NCBI GenBank assembly: GCA_029573925.1 | Contig: JAKQBV010000168.1 | Span: forward strand, 1 to 21,984 | Length of the DNA: 21,984 nucleotides | Origin: a bacterium | Lineage (GTDB): Bacteria > UBP15 > UBA6099 | Direction: 5' to 3' | Part shown: positions 1-8,166 of the stretch, one piece after another | How the letters are laid out: every line of letters starts with the position of its first letter | Numbering within the stretch: position 1 is the first letter of the stretch | The notes under the pieces: generated by a model | What the model saw: the letters and a program-made list of their open reading frames with translations, nothing else | Database searches by the model: none | What the model was told of the DNA's origin: nothing | Program-made: the position numbers and the translations under genes

Positions 1-317
1 AGGTCGTGGGCGAGCGCCACAGCTTCCGCCAAGTCCTCGTTGACGCCGAGCGCGCGCGCCATAGTGCGCGATATCTGGGAGACTTCTATAGTGTGCGTCA
101 GCCTTGTCCTGTAGTAATCGCCTTCAAACGCGACGAATACCTGAGTCTTTTTTTCAAGTCTTCTGAACGCCGAGCAGTGGATGATGCGGTCGCGGTCGCG
201 TTGGAACGGCCCTCTGAAAGGGTGTTCGGCCTCCGGGCGGGCGCGCCCGGCGGAGTCCTCTTCCCGCATTGCGTATGAAGAGATCGGCGCGTTCTTGAAT
301 CTGGATAGTTCAGTCAT
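1..317 (-). CDS. dgt: dGTPase (dNTP triphosphohydrolase), N-terminal part
   Basis: Reading leftward from the ATG at 315-317 gives 105 complete codons and the frame is still open at the window edge. Visible are RDRDRIIHCSAFRRL (residues 41-55), KTQVF (57-61), the first metal-ligand histidine in TRLTHTIEV (H75) and the HD pair in ALAHD (H104, D105). These are the N-terminal signatures of the HD-superfamily dGTPases, which cleave dNTPs to nucleoside and triphosphate. Family members run to roughly 330-500 residues, so most of the protein lies outside the window. The start overlaps the end of the upstream SUMF1-like gene by 8 nt, suggesting translational coupling; dgt is the last visible gene of the run. 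The identification is firm. Whether the enzyme prefers dGTP or is broad-specificity cannot be told from this fragment. Confidence 0.93.
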   Translation of the reverse strand, partial: MTELSRFKNAPISSYAMREEDSAGRARPEAEHPFRGPFQRDRDRIIHCSAFRRLEKKTQVFVAFEGDYYRTRLTHTIEVSQISRTMARALGVNEDLAEAVALAHD

Positions 318-1209
318 TCTGTTGTTCCCGCTCAATCAGGGGAGCGCAGCATCTGAATCCGTTTTCGCGGTTCTGGTCTCCCATAGGACGAAAATCCCTG
401 AACGAGCATCTCGTGAACACGGGCCAGTCCGAGTGGCTCCCGCCTTTTAGAAGCCTGCCGCCTTCAGGGCGGGGGCGCGGCCCGGCCCCCGGTCTGGCGT
501 ACACCCACTCGGCGACATTTCCATTCATGTCATACAAGCCGTCGAAGCTGAAACAGTTCTTTCTGGCGCCTGACGGCTCGACGTCGTTCGTTTTGATGTT
601 GCATTCGCCTTCGACGTATGTGTCGCCGAAGCTCCACACTTTGTTTTCCGGCCCTGCGCACGCGCGCTCCCACTGATGCTCGCCGCATAGGATTTTGCCC
701 TGTTTCCTGCACAAGTCGGCGGCTGTCTCCCACGATACGGCTGTCTTCGGTTTCTTTCCGGGCGTGTTCGGATACTCGAACCTGTCTATGCAGTACGGAG
801 GCACATATACGGTTTCACGCGGCGTCTCCCTCTGGAACCACGACAGGTAGCAGCCGCCCATAGTTTGTTTGCAGAGTTTGAAAAGGTATTCCGTCTCCGG
901 TTCGGTCGATCCCATAACGAACTCGCCGGCGGGGATGGGAACCATGCCGCGGGGGCAAGGCTCTTTGACGACTTCGATTTGAACCGCAGTCGCGGGCCGG
1001 GAAATAATCAGCGACAAGGCTGCTATCAGCGCCGCAGCCAACGCCGTCGCGCTGCCGCGTCCGCATATCCGTCGTCCAGCAAGCGCCGGACTGACGTTTT
1101 TGTGATTTGATTCAAAGGCGGAAATGTTTTTCAACGAATCCTGCCCCAAACATCCGAGGGAAAACCGCTTTCGCGCGCCTAAGAAACGTTTTCGGATTGC
1201 TTCTGTCAT
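310..1209 (-). CDS. Secreted SUMF1/FGE-fold protein lacking the FGE cysteine pair
   Basis: The C-terminal 210 residues carry the SUMF1 (formylglycine-generating enzyme-like) fold: MVPIPAGEFVMGS, CIDRFEYPN, AVSWETAADLC, LYDMNGNVAEWV, RLLKGGSHSDW and ENGFRCC. A hydrophobic stretch (ATALAAALIAALSLIIS) ending in ATA precedes the domain and looks like a signal peptide, so the protein probably acts outside the cytoplasm. True FGEs have two active-site cysteines just after the RGGS motif; here the aligned stretch SHSDWPVFTRC does not keep that spacing, so sulfatase activation is unlikely. Related folds include PvdO/EgtB-type iron enzymes and lipoproteins such as GldJ. The start is uncertain: 1209 is the only ATG before the signal region. 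TTG at 1275 would leave a 12-nt gap to the upstream gene. TTG at 1134 has an AGGA Shine-Dalgarno 5 nt upstream and gives the most normal signal-peptide length. Confidence 0.85.
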   Translation of the reverse strand: MTEAIRKRFLGARKRFSLGCLGQDSLKNISAFESNHKNVSPALAGRRICGRGSATALAAALIAALSLIISRPATAVQIEVVKEPCPRGMVPIPAGEFVMGSTEPETEYLFKLCKQTMGGCYLSWFQRETPRETVYVPPYCIDRFEYPNTPGKKPKTAVSWETAADLCRKQGKILCGEHQWERACAGPENKVWSFGDTYVEGECNIKTNDVEPSGARKNCFSFDGLYDMNGNVAEWVYARPGAGPRPRPEGGRLLKGGSHSDWPVFTRCSFRDFRPMGDQNRENGFRCCAPLIEREQQND

Positions 1210-1287
1210 AAGTTTTTCATAAGCGCGAGGCCGCCGTTCTCTGCCGCGCGGCGACGATCTCCTGAATGTCAACAAGCGCGACCGCCG

Positions 1288-2904
1288 TCAGTCGAAATCC
1301 ACGCCGCAACCGGCGCAGAATTCGGCGTCAGCGGGACATTCCAGCCCGCAACAGGAGCATATTTTGACGTCCGCGCCTCCGCTGGCGGGGGCCGGACTCG
1401 GCGCGGGCGGCGCCTCGCTCGCGATTTCGGGAGCCGGAGCGTATTCATCTACGTATCCGGCGGCGGCTTCCTCAAGCGACATCGCAGGCTCGGCGGGCTC
1501 CGTTGGGAGAGCGTCGCTTTCGAGTTCTCCGGCTGCTTGCAGAGGCGTTCCGCACGCCAAGCATATCGCAGCGCCGGGTTCGCCTTCCACTCCGCATCCG
1601 GGGCAGACAGGTATGTCTGATGTAATATCGGCGATAGAAGCGGGCGCATGCCGTTCCTCTAATTCCGGCTGAGCGGAGACCTCTATTTCGGCGGTCGGAG
1701 CAGGTTCTGAAAGGCTGTGCCCGCATGTGCCGCAGAAGGTGTCATCCGGGCCGATGTCCATGCCGCAGTTCGGGCAGGCCGACGCGGAAAGAGGAGCCGA
1801 AGGCTCCTCGGCTGAGAATGTTTCAGGTTCAGCCGCTCCTTTGTCAATCGAGGCTCCGCACATTATGCAGGTCTTTGCTCCCGGAGGAACTTGCAGTCCG
1901 CACGACGGGCAGTTCTTCGCTTCCGGTTTCATGCCTTTGCCGCCGAACGGGTCGATTATTTCCACCGGCTCAGGTTCAGGTTCGGGGATATATTCTTCTT
2001 CGGGCGCGCCGAGGTCGGGCGGTCTCTGTATCTCCTGTGTGAGGTCGAACCCGCAGACGTTGCAAAGAGAGTCTCCGGGAGTCACGTCCATGCCGCAGTT
2101 CGGACATTCCGTTTTGGACGGTTCCGCTTGTTTAGGAGCGGGCGTGTGAGATGAACCGGCAGAAGTCGCGGGGCCTGATAGTTTGAATCCGCACTCGCCG
2201 CAGAACTCGTCTTCCGCAGAGGCGGCGGCTCCGCATCCGGGGCAGACCGCCCCCGACTGTTGCTGGGCCGTCGGGGCTTCTGCTCCAGCCTTCATGCCGC
2301 ATTCTCCGCAGAAAGCGTCGCCGGGAGCTATTGTGGCTCCGCAACTGGAGCACACTTCCGCGCCGTCGGCCGCCGCCGGGGCCGCGTCCGCTCCGACCGG
2401 CATTCCGCAGACGCCGCAATATTCGTCTCCGGGCTCAAGGCCCGCCGAGCAGCCTTTGCAATGCGCTCCTGAGATTATCCCTGCGAAGCCGGGGTCTTTT
2501 ATCGGCTCCACTTTTGCGCCGCACTCGCCGCAGAAAGTGTCTTCGAGGGCGATTCTCGCGCCGCATGTGGGGCAGTCCCTTCCGTGGGCGTCACTTACGG
2601 CGGCAGGCGCGTCGGAGGTTTCCGGCGCGTATTCCTGCTCGGCGATATATTCATCCGGAGTCTCGTTCGCGGGCGGCACGTATTCGGGCAACCTGCCCGT
2701 GAGTTTTGCGCCGCAGCTTCCGCAGAAGATGTCCCTGACGTCCACCGGCTCGTCGCAGTCCGGGCAGGGAACGGTGTTGAGGCTCGTTTGTTCTCCTTCA
2801 ACGTACTGGCCAATGTCCTGCTCAAGCTCGCTTCCGTCGTCCATGCACCATTTGTAGTCGCCGGGGAACTGTCTCCGGCAGAAGGGGCAAATCATTTGAG
2901 ACAC
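1288..2904 (-). CDS. Tandem zinc-ribbon array protein (about 11 ribbons)
   Basis: The 538-residue protein is almost wholly a string of short zinc ribbons of the form CPxCG-x(9-10)-CGxCG. I count eleven: a divergent first one (CPFC...WCMDD), nine typical ones such as CPTCGARIALEDTFCGECG and CPNCGMDIGPDDTFCGTCG, and a final CSCCGLECPADAEFCAGCG that nearly ends the chain. Linkers are acidic and rich in Ala, Pro and Glu. No membrane segment or catalytic domain is visible, so it is probably a cytoplasmic zinc-binding or protein/nucleic-acid-binding scaffold; function unknown. Zinc ribbons of this type usually occur singly or in pairs next to other domains, which makes the array odd. The start is GTG at 2902-2904, chosen because GGAGG lies 7 nt upstream; an ATG three codons later lies much further from it. 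The 5' end overlaps pgeF by 13 nt. Confidence 0.88.
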   Translation of the reverse strand: MSQMICPFCRRQFPGDYKWCMDDGSELEQDIGQYVEGEQTSLNTVPCPDCDEPVDVRDIFCGSCGAKLTGRLPEYVPPANETPDEYIAEQEYAPETSDAPAAVSDAHGRDCPTCGARIALEDTFCGECGAKVEPIKDPGFAGIISGAHCKGCSAGLEPGDEYCGVCGMPVGADAAPAAADGAEVCSSCGATIAPGDAFCGECGMKAGAEAPTAQQQSGAVCPGCGAAASAEDEFCGECGFKLSGPATSAGSSHTPAPKQAEPSKTECPNCGMDVTPGDSLCNVCGFDLTQEIQRPPDLGAPEEEYIPEPEPEPVEIIDPFGGKGMKPEAKNCPSCGLQVPPGAKTCIMCGASIDKGAAEPETFSAEEPSAPLSASACPNCGMDIGPDDTFCGTCGHSLSEPAPTAEIEVSAQPELEERHAPASIADITSDIPVCPGCGVEGEPGAAICLACGTPLQAAGELESDALPTEPAEPAMSLEEAAAGYVDEYAPAPEIASEAPPAPSPAPASGGADVKICSCCGLECPADAEFCAGCGVDFD

Positions 2905-3704
2905 TGGGCACCTCCGTGATGAGGCCGCTTAAGAATTATCGATATGTTCAAGCCGCCCGCCCGGCCTCTGTATGAAGCAAAAAGGTCGGGCCTGCATTTC
3001 GTGCAGACTCCGGCGGAAAAGATATTTTTCGAATTCACGCCCGCCGCTTCCAGTCTCGCTCTGCAACAGGCGTCAAGGTCAAGCCGGGGGCCGCCTGAAC
3101 CGCCGCCGCGCAGATGCTTCCGGTCGGAATCCGAAAGCCGCTCAAGAAGCTCTCCGCCTACCTCGTAACAACAAAGGCCTACGCATGGGCCGAGCCGGGC
3201 GGATACCCCTTGCGGGTTCGCGCCGAACTCCCGTTTCATCGCGGCCAAGGCGTTCTCGATGACGCCTGACGTCATGCCCCGCCATCCGGCATGAACGGCC
3301 GCGACGGCTCCTGTTTCGGGGTCGGCCATCAAAATCGGCACGCAGTCGGCCGTGAAGACGGCGAGCGCGGCCTCTTCCGAGTTCGATATCAGGGCGTCCG
3401 CGTCGGGAAGGAATCCCGAAGCTTCGTTCTGTCCGGGGCCGGCGACCGCCACGTCCGCCGAATGTATCTGTTTGGCGAACGAAAGGGAGCCGGGCGGCAG
3501 TCCGAGAGCTTCGCAGAGTCTGTCGCGCGCCTGTTTTGCCGCGTCCCCGCCCGTTCGAGCGAAATCGACTAGCGGCGGCAGTCCCGGGGCGGACATCGCT
3601 CTGGAGGCGAAAATCGCCGAGAACCCGCCGGGAATACTTTCGCCGACCGGCCATAGCGTCGCTGTCGACTCTCCTCGGCTGACTCTTTCAATTTCCTGTT
3701 TCAA
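2892..3704 (-). CDS. pgeF: Purine nucleoside phosphorylase/YfiH (LACC1) family protein
   Basis: This 270-residue protein has the family's ordered motifs: QIHSADV (H81), DADALIS, FTADCVPIL (C121), AAVHAGWRG (H138), GPCVGLCCYEVG and CTKCRPDLFASYRG. H81, C121 and H138 match the zinc ligands of the YfiH/LACC1 fold. Family members phosphorolyse purine nucleosides and deaminate adenosine, and the E. coli homologue edits peptidoglycan precursors; the older 'polyphenol oxidase/laccase' label rests on weak evidence. The start is TTG at 3702-3704, just past the stop of the upstream TPR gene (3-nt gap), with GGGGAT about 10 nt upstream. The next ATG, at codon 37, would remove part of the domain. The tail after SYRG is less conserved than usual. 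Its place in an operon that ends in dgt hints at purine handling, which is inference. Confidence 0.9.
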   Translation of the reverse strand: MKQEIERVSRGESTATLWPVGESIPGGFSAIFASRAMSAPGLPPLVDFARTGGDAAKQARDRLCEALGLPPGSLSFAKQIHSADVAVAGPGQNEASGFLPDADALISNSEEAALAVFTADCVPILMADPETGAVAAVHAGWRGMTSGVIENALAAMKREFGANPQGVSARLGPCVGLCCYEVGGELLERLSDSDRKHLRGGGSGGPRLDLDACCRARLEAAGVNSKNIFSAGVCTKCRPDLFASYRGRAGGLNISIILKRPHHGGAQCLK

Positions 3705-3707
3705 GGT

Positions 3708-5342
3708 TCAGTTTATCCCCTCGCGCGCCATCAGTTCCCGCGCTTTGTCCGCCCATTCGCTTTCCGGGTGTCTTTTCGCGAGCGCCATCAGTTCGTTGCG
3801 CGCCAAGGGGACAGCGTTGTGAGATATATAAAGCTTTCCAAGCTCGTATCTGGATTCAGGATTGTCCGGGACAATCTCGAAGCTTTTTTCGAAGCAATCA
3901 ATAGCGCCGAGGATGTCGCCTTTCGATTCCAGCGCGCGGGCTAAGAGTGTGAGGGCGCGCGTCCGCGCCTTCGGGTCAGCGTCGTCAAGAGCGGCGAGAG
4001 CTTCTAGAAGTTTCGACGCTTCGTCCGTCCGTCCCGTCCGCTGCAGGGCTTCGCTCTTCAGCAACACAAGCTCGGCGTCGTCGGACATTTCCATCCCGTC
4101 GATGCGGTCGGAGATGTCGTCCCAGCGTTCCGCCTGTTTGAGGCACTCGAAAAGCGTCGTCTCGACGTCGGGGTCTTCCGTTCCCACCCTTATGGCGGCT
4201 CCGTAGCAGTCCGCCGCGCGCGAGATCATGCCCCTCTGCTTGTATAGGTCGCCCAGCAGTTTGTTCGCTTCCGGCGACCCGCCGTTCTTTTTTACGGACG
4301 TCTCCAGCGCGTTCATAGCCATACCGGGGCGGCCCGAAAGCTTGAGCAGCCACGCTGCTGCGAGCGCGGCGGCGTCTTCCGCCGCCGGGTCGGCGCGGGC
4401 TTCTCTGACCTTGTCCAGCCAGTCGGACACTTCCATCGCGGCCGTCTCAGAGTCGTCCGCGAGGGACTGCATCTCATGCAATATTGATTCTTCTCTTTCG
4501 CCTGCGGCGAGCTTTGCAGCCCATTCCGACAACTTGTCAGCGAGCGATGGGGCGGCCGCGATTTCTTCCGTTAGTTCGAAAGCGTCGATGTCGGCTTGAG
4601 AAACGACATTCTCCATAATCTCCTGTCGCGGCGCGATAGGCTCGGCGTCTATCGCGTGTTCGACCCGCGCCTGATTCGCTGTTTGCTCGACTAAGACCGG
4701 CGTTTCTTCAATGTCGCGGTAGTCGGCTCCTGAAGGAATGAAAGCGTCGATGGCGTCCGCGCTAAGTTTTTCCACAGCGCTCGCGCCGGACAAATCAGTT
4801 TGTGTTTTGTTGTAAGATTTTGCCGCAGCGTTTGGGTTGACTCCGGTTATCCGTTGAGGTTGAGCCGGAGGTTTTGTTTCCGATGATACGCGCTCAGCGG
4901 CGGCGGGTTTGACAGGTTGTTTTTCCTCGGCGCGCGCCGCGATTTTTATTTCGCCCTGCTTGTGTTCCGGCTCGGCAGCGGTGGAAGTTTCCCCGCGCAG
5001 AAGCGCCTTCGGGTCTATCCCTTTCTTTTCGAGCCGGGCTATCCAGTCCGACACCAGAGAAGCGGCATCCCCGCTCTTTTCGGCTTCCGACGCTGTTCGC
5101 GGTTTGACTTGTTCCGGCTCTTCAGCCGGCTCGTCCTCGTGAACGAATCCGTATTTGTCCTGTATCTCCGCGATGCGGTCAAACACTTCCCTCATCATCT
5201 TGCGGTAGTGCTTAACCTCGTTGTAGTGGAACCTCAGCTTGAGTCCGAGAGTCTGCACCTCGTCGCGGTCCAGCGACACCTCAAGACGCCGTTCTATGTC
5301 GTCGAGTTTTTTCCGATAGTCTTTGATCAGATGATTGAACAA
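3708..5342 (-). CDS. Coiled-coil and tetratricopeptide-repeat protein
   Basis: This is a 544-residue protein in three parts. Residues 1-70 are charged and helical with heptad-like spacing (DYRKKLDDIERRLEVSLD, then HYRKMMREVFDRIAEIQDKY), suggesting a coiled coil. Residues 75-270 are low complexity, rich in Glu, Ala and Pro, and probably disordered. From about residue 310 to the end there are TPR-type helical repeats, e.g. ANKLLGDLYKQRGMISRAAD and LLARALESKGDILGAIDCFE. There is no signal peptide or membrane segment, so it is likely a cytoplasmic adaptor. The start is TTG at 5340-5342 with GGAG about 11 nt upstream; no in-frame ATG lies near the N-terminus. It sits 32 nt after the DUF1844 gene and 3 nt before pgeF. 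The fold assignment is good, but partner and function are unknown. Confidence 0.83.
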   Translation of the reverse strand: MFNHLIKDYRKKLDDIERRLEVSLDRDEVQTLGLKLRFHYNEVKHYRKMMREVFDRIAEIQDKYGFVHEDEPAEEPEQVKPRTASEAEKSGDAASLVSDWIARLEKKGIDPKALLRGETSTAAEPEHKQGEIKIAARAEEKQPVKPAAAERVSSETKPPAQPQRITGVNPNAAAKSYNKTQTDLSGASAVEKLSADAIDAFIPSGADYRDIEETPVLVEQTANQARVEHAIDAEPIAPRQEIMENVVSQADIDAFELTEEIAAAPSLADKLSEWAAKLAAGEREESILHEMQSLADDSETAAMEVSDWLDKVREARADPAAEDAAALAAAWLLKLSGRPGMAMNALETSVKKNGGSPEANKLLGDLYKQRGMISRAADCYGAAIRVGTEDPDVETTLFECLKQAERWDDISDRIDGMEMSDDAELVLLKSEALQRTGRTDEASKLLEALAALDDADPKARTRALTLLARALESKGDILGAIDCFEKSFEIVPDNPESRYELGKLYISHNAVPLARNELMALAKRHPESEWADKARELMAREGIN

Positions 5343-5374
5343 GCGATTTTCCGCTCCAATGAAATAATGCGAAA

Positions 5375-6013
5375 CTATTTAAGATTCACGAAAGCCATGC
5401 GCATTTCAGAAATCACGGTTTCCAGTTGTTTGGCGAGAGCGGGATCGACTTCCGAGCGGGCAGCTTCAAGCAGAGCCGCGCAGAAGTCTATGCCGAGTTT
5501 CGCTTGAGAAAGGTCCCGCACGGCTAGGTTGGTGACCGGGTTGGGTATAAGCCCAAGATGCATCATGACCTGACCGTTGAGCATATTGAATATGAAAATG
5601 ACCACCTCTTGAATGGTAGGTTCGGGCTGGTCCGGTTCCGCCGCGCCTTCGGCCGCCAGAACGTCTGCGAACTTGTCCGACAACTCGTTGAATATTTTTG
5701 TGATGCGGGCAATCTTGTCCATGTCCTGCTTGGCGGATCTGTTCTTCTTGATGATGAGGCCCAAAGCGAAAAGAGCCTGTTCTCTTATGGTTCCCAGAGC
5801 AAGCCTGAGGGCGTTCTCGATTCTGTAATCGCGCTCCTGCCCGGCGTCGTCCTCGCCAACTTCGTCAACCGCCTCCTGAGGCTTCTGCCGCTCCGCCGCC
5901 GGGGGCGGGGGAGGGGGGGGCGGAGCGTCCGCAGGCTCGATCTCGTCTATATCGAACCGCTTGTCCACCACGCTGTATTTTTTCTTTTCAGTTGTCTTCC
6001 CTTGTTCATCCAT
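5375..6013 (-). CDS. DUF1844 domain protein with poly-proline linker
   Basis: The product has 212 residues. The C-terminal 90 residues match the DUF1844 family: IFNMLNGQVMMHLGLIPNPV followed by DLSQAKLGIDFCAALLEA and a closing helix ending in EMRMAFVNLK. The N-terminus is charged and disordered and holds a run of eight prolines (5900-5923), which normally needs EF-P for efficient translation. The middle helical part (about 60-115) has no family I can name. GGAGGAA lies 8 nt before the ATG. DUF1844 proteins are small cytoplasmic proteins of unknown function, often found in deep-branching and diderm bacteria. Here the gene lies between the FapA-like gene (29-nt gap) and the coiled-coil TPR gene (32-nt gap), so a shared function is plausible but not shown. 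Confidence 0.87.
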   Translation of the reverse strand: MDEQGKTTEKKKYSVVDKRFDIDEIEPADAPPPPPPPPAAERQKPQEAVDEVGEDDAGQERDYRIENALRLALGTIREQALFALGLIIKKNRSAKQDMDKIARITKIFNELSDKFADVLAAEGAAEPDQPEPTIQEVVIFIFNMLNGQVMMHLGLIPNPVTNLAVRDLSQAKLGIDFCAALLEAARSEVDPALAKQLETVISEMRMAFVNLK

Positions 6014-6042
6014 TGCCGCTGTTCCTCCTTCGTCGCCCAGCC

Positions 6043-7518
6043 TCAGTACGGCCCGACCACTATCTGTTCGTTTTGTTCATGGAAGCTGGAGTGGTTAATC
6101 TCGCTTCGCACCGCCATCGACGCGTTCGGAGAGATGAATTTAACTCCCGGGAACGTCTTGCCGCGCACCTTGCATCTGCCCTTGTCCAGCTTGTTAAGTT
6201 TGTCCTGTAGGAAGTTCATTTTCGCCGTGTCGGCTTCAATCGAGGAGCGAAGGCTGTGGAAAAGAGGAACCACCTTTTTGAGCAGTTCCTTTTCCTTGTC
6301 GTTCATGGCGTCGGCGCCCTTCGATTTGAGCGTTTTGATATGGTTGGATATCTTTTCGAACTGCACTTTGTTGTCTTCGAGCTTCTTTTTTATCTCATCG
6401 TGCATGTTTTTAATCTTCGGGTTCACGCCGATTTCTATCACAGTGTCCGTAAACGAGGGCGAGCCTACGTTTGCCAAGTCGAATATGTTGCCGCAGGAGG
6501 CTTTTCCGCCGGTGATGCTGCCTTTGGAGTTGGTGAGGATTATGTCGTCTCCGGCCATGAGGATGCTGCTTCTGGCCTGCTGACCGAGGACAATATTGTG
6601 TCCGGCGTCTAGGATGCCGCTCTCGACGGAGCGAATGGTAATCGAGCCGCCCGCGATGATCTTGCCTTCGCCCGTTCCGTATAGGCCGCCGCGCACCCGC
6701 ACGTCGCCGCCCGCCTCGATGTGCGCCTTCTCAATGTTCCCGTGTATCTCTATGTCGTCCGTGGCGTTCACCACGAAGTCGCTCTGCACGTTCCCGGTGA
6801 TTATCACCGTGCCGTTGAAGTTGATGTTGCCCGTTTTATAGCTGACGTCGCCGGTCACTTCGTACACCGCGCTCACGTTGATTTTTCCGTCTCGCAAGAT
6901 CGGCTGCCCGCTCTGCGTGGCGATTACCGTCAACCCGTCGTCGGAGACCGCCGTGTTTTCTCCGACCGGCATCTTTACGTCCCGGCCTTCCTTCGCGGGT
7001 ATCTTCTCGCCGAGGCACGTTATTCCTTCCTTGCCCTCTATCGCCGGGATTTTTATAGCGAGAATCGTTCCCTCCTCGACGCTTTTGATAAGATTGATGT
7101 TCCTGTGGTCAACGTTGCCGTGTTCGTCCGCCACTACTTCCGCTTTCTTCTCCGCCGCAGTGTCGAACTTGTATTCGATCTTTGCCGGAACTCCGTCTGA
7201 AGGAGGGGTTCCCTTTGCCACTATCACCTCGGTGTTGAAGCTGCCGAACATGAAGATGTCGTTGATCGCCTCTTCGTCTATTCCATGCACTACGCCCACT
7301 TTCTTAAGTTCGTCCAGCACGTCCTGCTTGGTCACTTCCTTCGAGTGATCCATAGGCGGAACGACGACGGCGTACACCTTCATCTCGTCGTCGCTTACGC
7401 GGATCGCCACCGCTTCTCCTTCAGGCGGCTTGTGGTGATCCGTGTATTGTTTGTCAAAGCCATCCATCGCTTTTTGAATTTCATCAAAATTTGTGTCGGT
7501 TTTTTTCTTGTCCGGCAT
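6043..7518 (-). CDS. FapA family (DUF342) beta-solenoid protein
   Basis: This 491-residue protein has the FapA/DUF342 layout. An N-terminal domain is followed by the linking motif GTILAIKIPAIEGKEG (about 155-170). A right-handed beta-solenoid follows (about 205-340), seen as short repeats such as VTGDVSYKTGNINFNGTV, DIEIHGNIEKAHIEAGGDV and AGHNIVLGQQARSSILMAGD. Next comes a long charged coiled coil (about 385-450) and the closing KVRGKTFPGVKF typical of the family. In Vibrio FapA influences flagellar assembly and cell-pole behaviour, but many homologues occur without flagella, and no flagellar gene is in this window. There is no signal peptide, so it should be cytoplasmic. The ATG is preceded by GGAGAACATC. 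Neighbours are a TPR lipoprotein (48 nt upstream) and DUF1844 (29 nt downstream). Confidence 0.9.
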   Translation of the reverse strand: MPDKKKTDTNFDEIQKAMDGFDKQYTDHHKPPEGEAVAIRVSDDEMKVYAVVVPPMDHSKEVTKQDVLDELKKVGVVHGIDEEAINDIFMFGSFNTEVIVAKGTPPSDGVPAKIEYKFDTAAEKKAEVVADEHGNVDHRNINLIKSVEEGTILAIKIPAIEGKEGITCLGEKIPAKEGRDVKMPVGENTAVSDDGLTVIATQSGQPILRDGKINVSAVYEVTGDVSYKTGNINFNGTVIITGNVQSDFVVNATDDIEIHGNIEKAHIEAGGDVRVRGGLYGTGEGKIIAGGSITIRSVESGILDAGHNIVLGQQARSSILMAGDDIILTNSKGSITGGKASCGNIFDLANVGSPSFTDTVIEIGVNPKIKNMHDEIKKKLEDNKVQFEKISNHIKTLKSKGADAMNDKEKELLKKVVPLFHSLRSSIEADTAKMNFLQDKLNKLDKGRCKVRGKTFPGVKFISPNASMAVRSEINHSSFHEQNEQIVVGPY

Positions 7519-7566
7519 GATGTTCTCCGCTCCTTTAATGTTTATTTCCGCGTCTAGCCCTTTCCC

Positions 7567-8166
7567 TCAGCGCGGACCGGCTTCCTTGACGATCTGTTCC
7601 AAGTGCGCCTTCACTTCCTCTTTCTTCGCTTCGTCCTTTGACAACGCCAGATACTCCTCGAACGCTTTGACAGCGGCCGGGATGTCCTTTATATAAAGTT
7701 CGAATAGAACACCGAGATTGAATTTCGCGTCGGCGTACGCCGGGTCTGTAGCGGACGCTTTTTCGAACTGCGTTTTCGCCTCGTCGTAACTTCCCGTCCG
7801 CATGAGGGCGATCCCCAAGTTGTCCATGCAGATCGCGTAGTCAGGTTTGACGGAGATGGCTTTTTCGTAAAGCTCGATTGCGGCGTCGAACTCGCCTGTT
7901 TCGCGCTTCGCCGTGCCCATGCCGCAGAGGGCGCGCGGGTGTTCCGGGTCCAATTGCAACGCCTGCTCGAACAGAGGCAAGCTCTCGGCGAATTTCCCAT
8001 CCGCGACTAAAGCGATAGCTTTCGCAGCTAGTTCGTCCGCCGGCGCCGCTTCCGGGGCGGGCGCTTTTTTGCTGCATCCTGAAACAAGCGCCGCAGCGAC
8101 AACAAGCGCCGCCACAAATGTCAGAGAGGTCTTTTTTGTCTTTTTCACGGCAAGGTTTCCCTTCAT
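7567..8166 (-). CDS. TPR lipoprotein
   Basis: The 199-residue protein begins with a basic stretch (KKTKKTS), a hydrophobic segment (LTFVAALVVAAAL) and a lipobox LVSGC with the lipid-modified cysteine at residue 31, so it is an envelope lipoprotein; serine at +2 suggests outer-membrane sorting if E. coli-like rules apply. The remainder is TPR repeats: AESLPLFEQALQLDPEHPRA, DAAIELYEKAISVKPDYA and a following YDEAKTQFEKASATDPAYAD, then one more degenerate unit. The ATG overlaps the stop of the upstream TPR gene as ATGA. A GTG at codon 7, preceded by AAGGGAAA, is a possible second start and would give a tighter signal peptide. It probably serves as a protein-protein interaction module; its partner is not identified. 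Confidence 0.9.
   Translation of the reverse strand: MKGNLAVKKTKKTSLTFVAALVVAAALVSGCSKKAPAPEAAPADELAAKAIALVADGKFAESLPLFEQALQLDPEHPRALCGMGTAKRETGEFDAAIELYEKAISVKPDYAICMDNLGIALMRTGSYDEAKTQFEKASATDPAYADAKFNLGVLFELYIKDIPAAVKAFEEYLALSKDEAKKEEVKAHLEQIVKEAGPR

Noticed and set aside
1288..2904. Repeated cysteine units as a CRISPR or DNA tandem repeat
   Set aside because: The repetition is at protein level; the DNA units differ in sequence and linker length.
2892..3704. Multicopper laccase
   Set aside because: The motifs belong to the YfiH/LACC1 fold with a His-Cys-His zinc site, not to multicopper oxidases.
5558..6583. 341-codon plus-strand frame
   Set aside because: It runs antisense across the DUF1844 and FapA genes and through the poly-proline tract; it has no family resemblance or ribosome-binding site.
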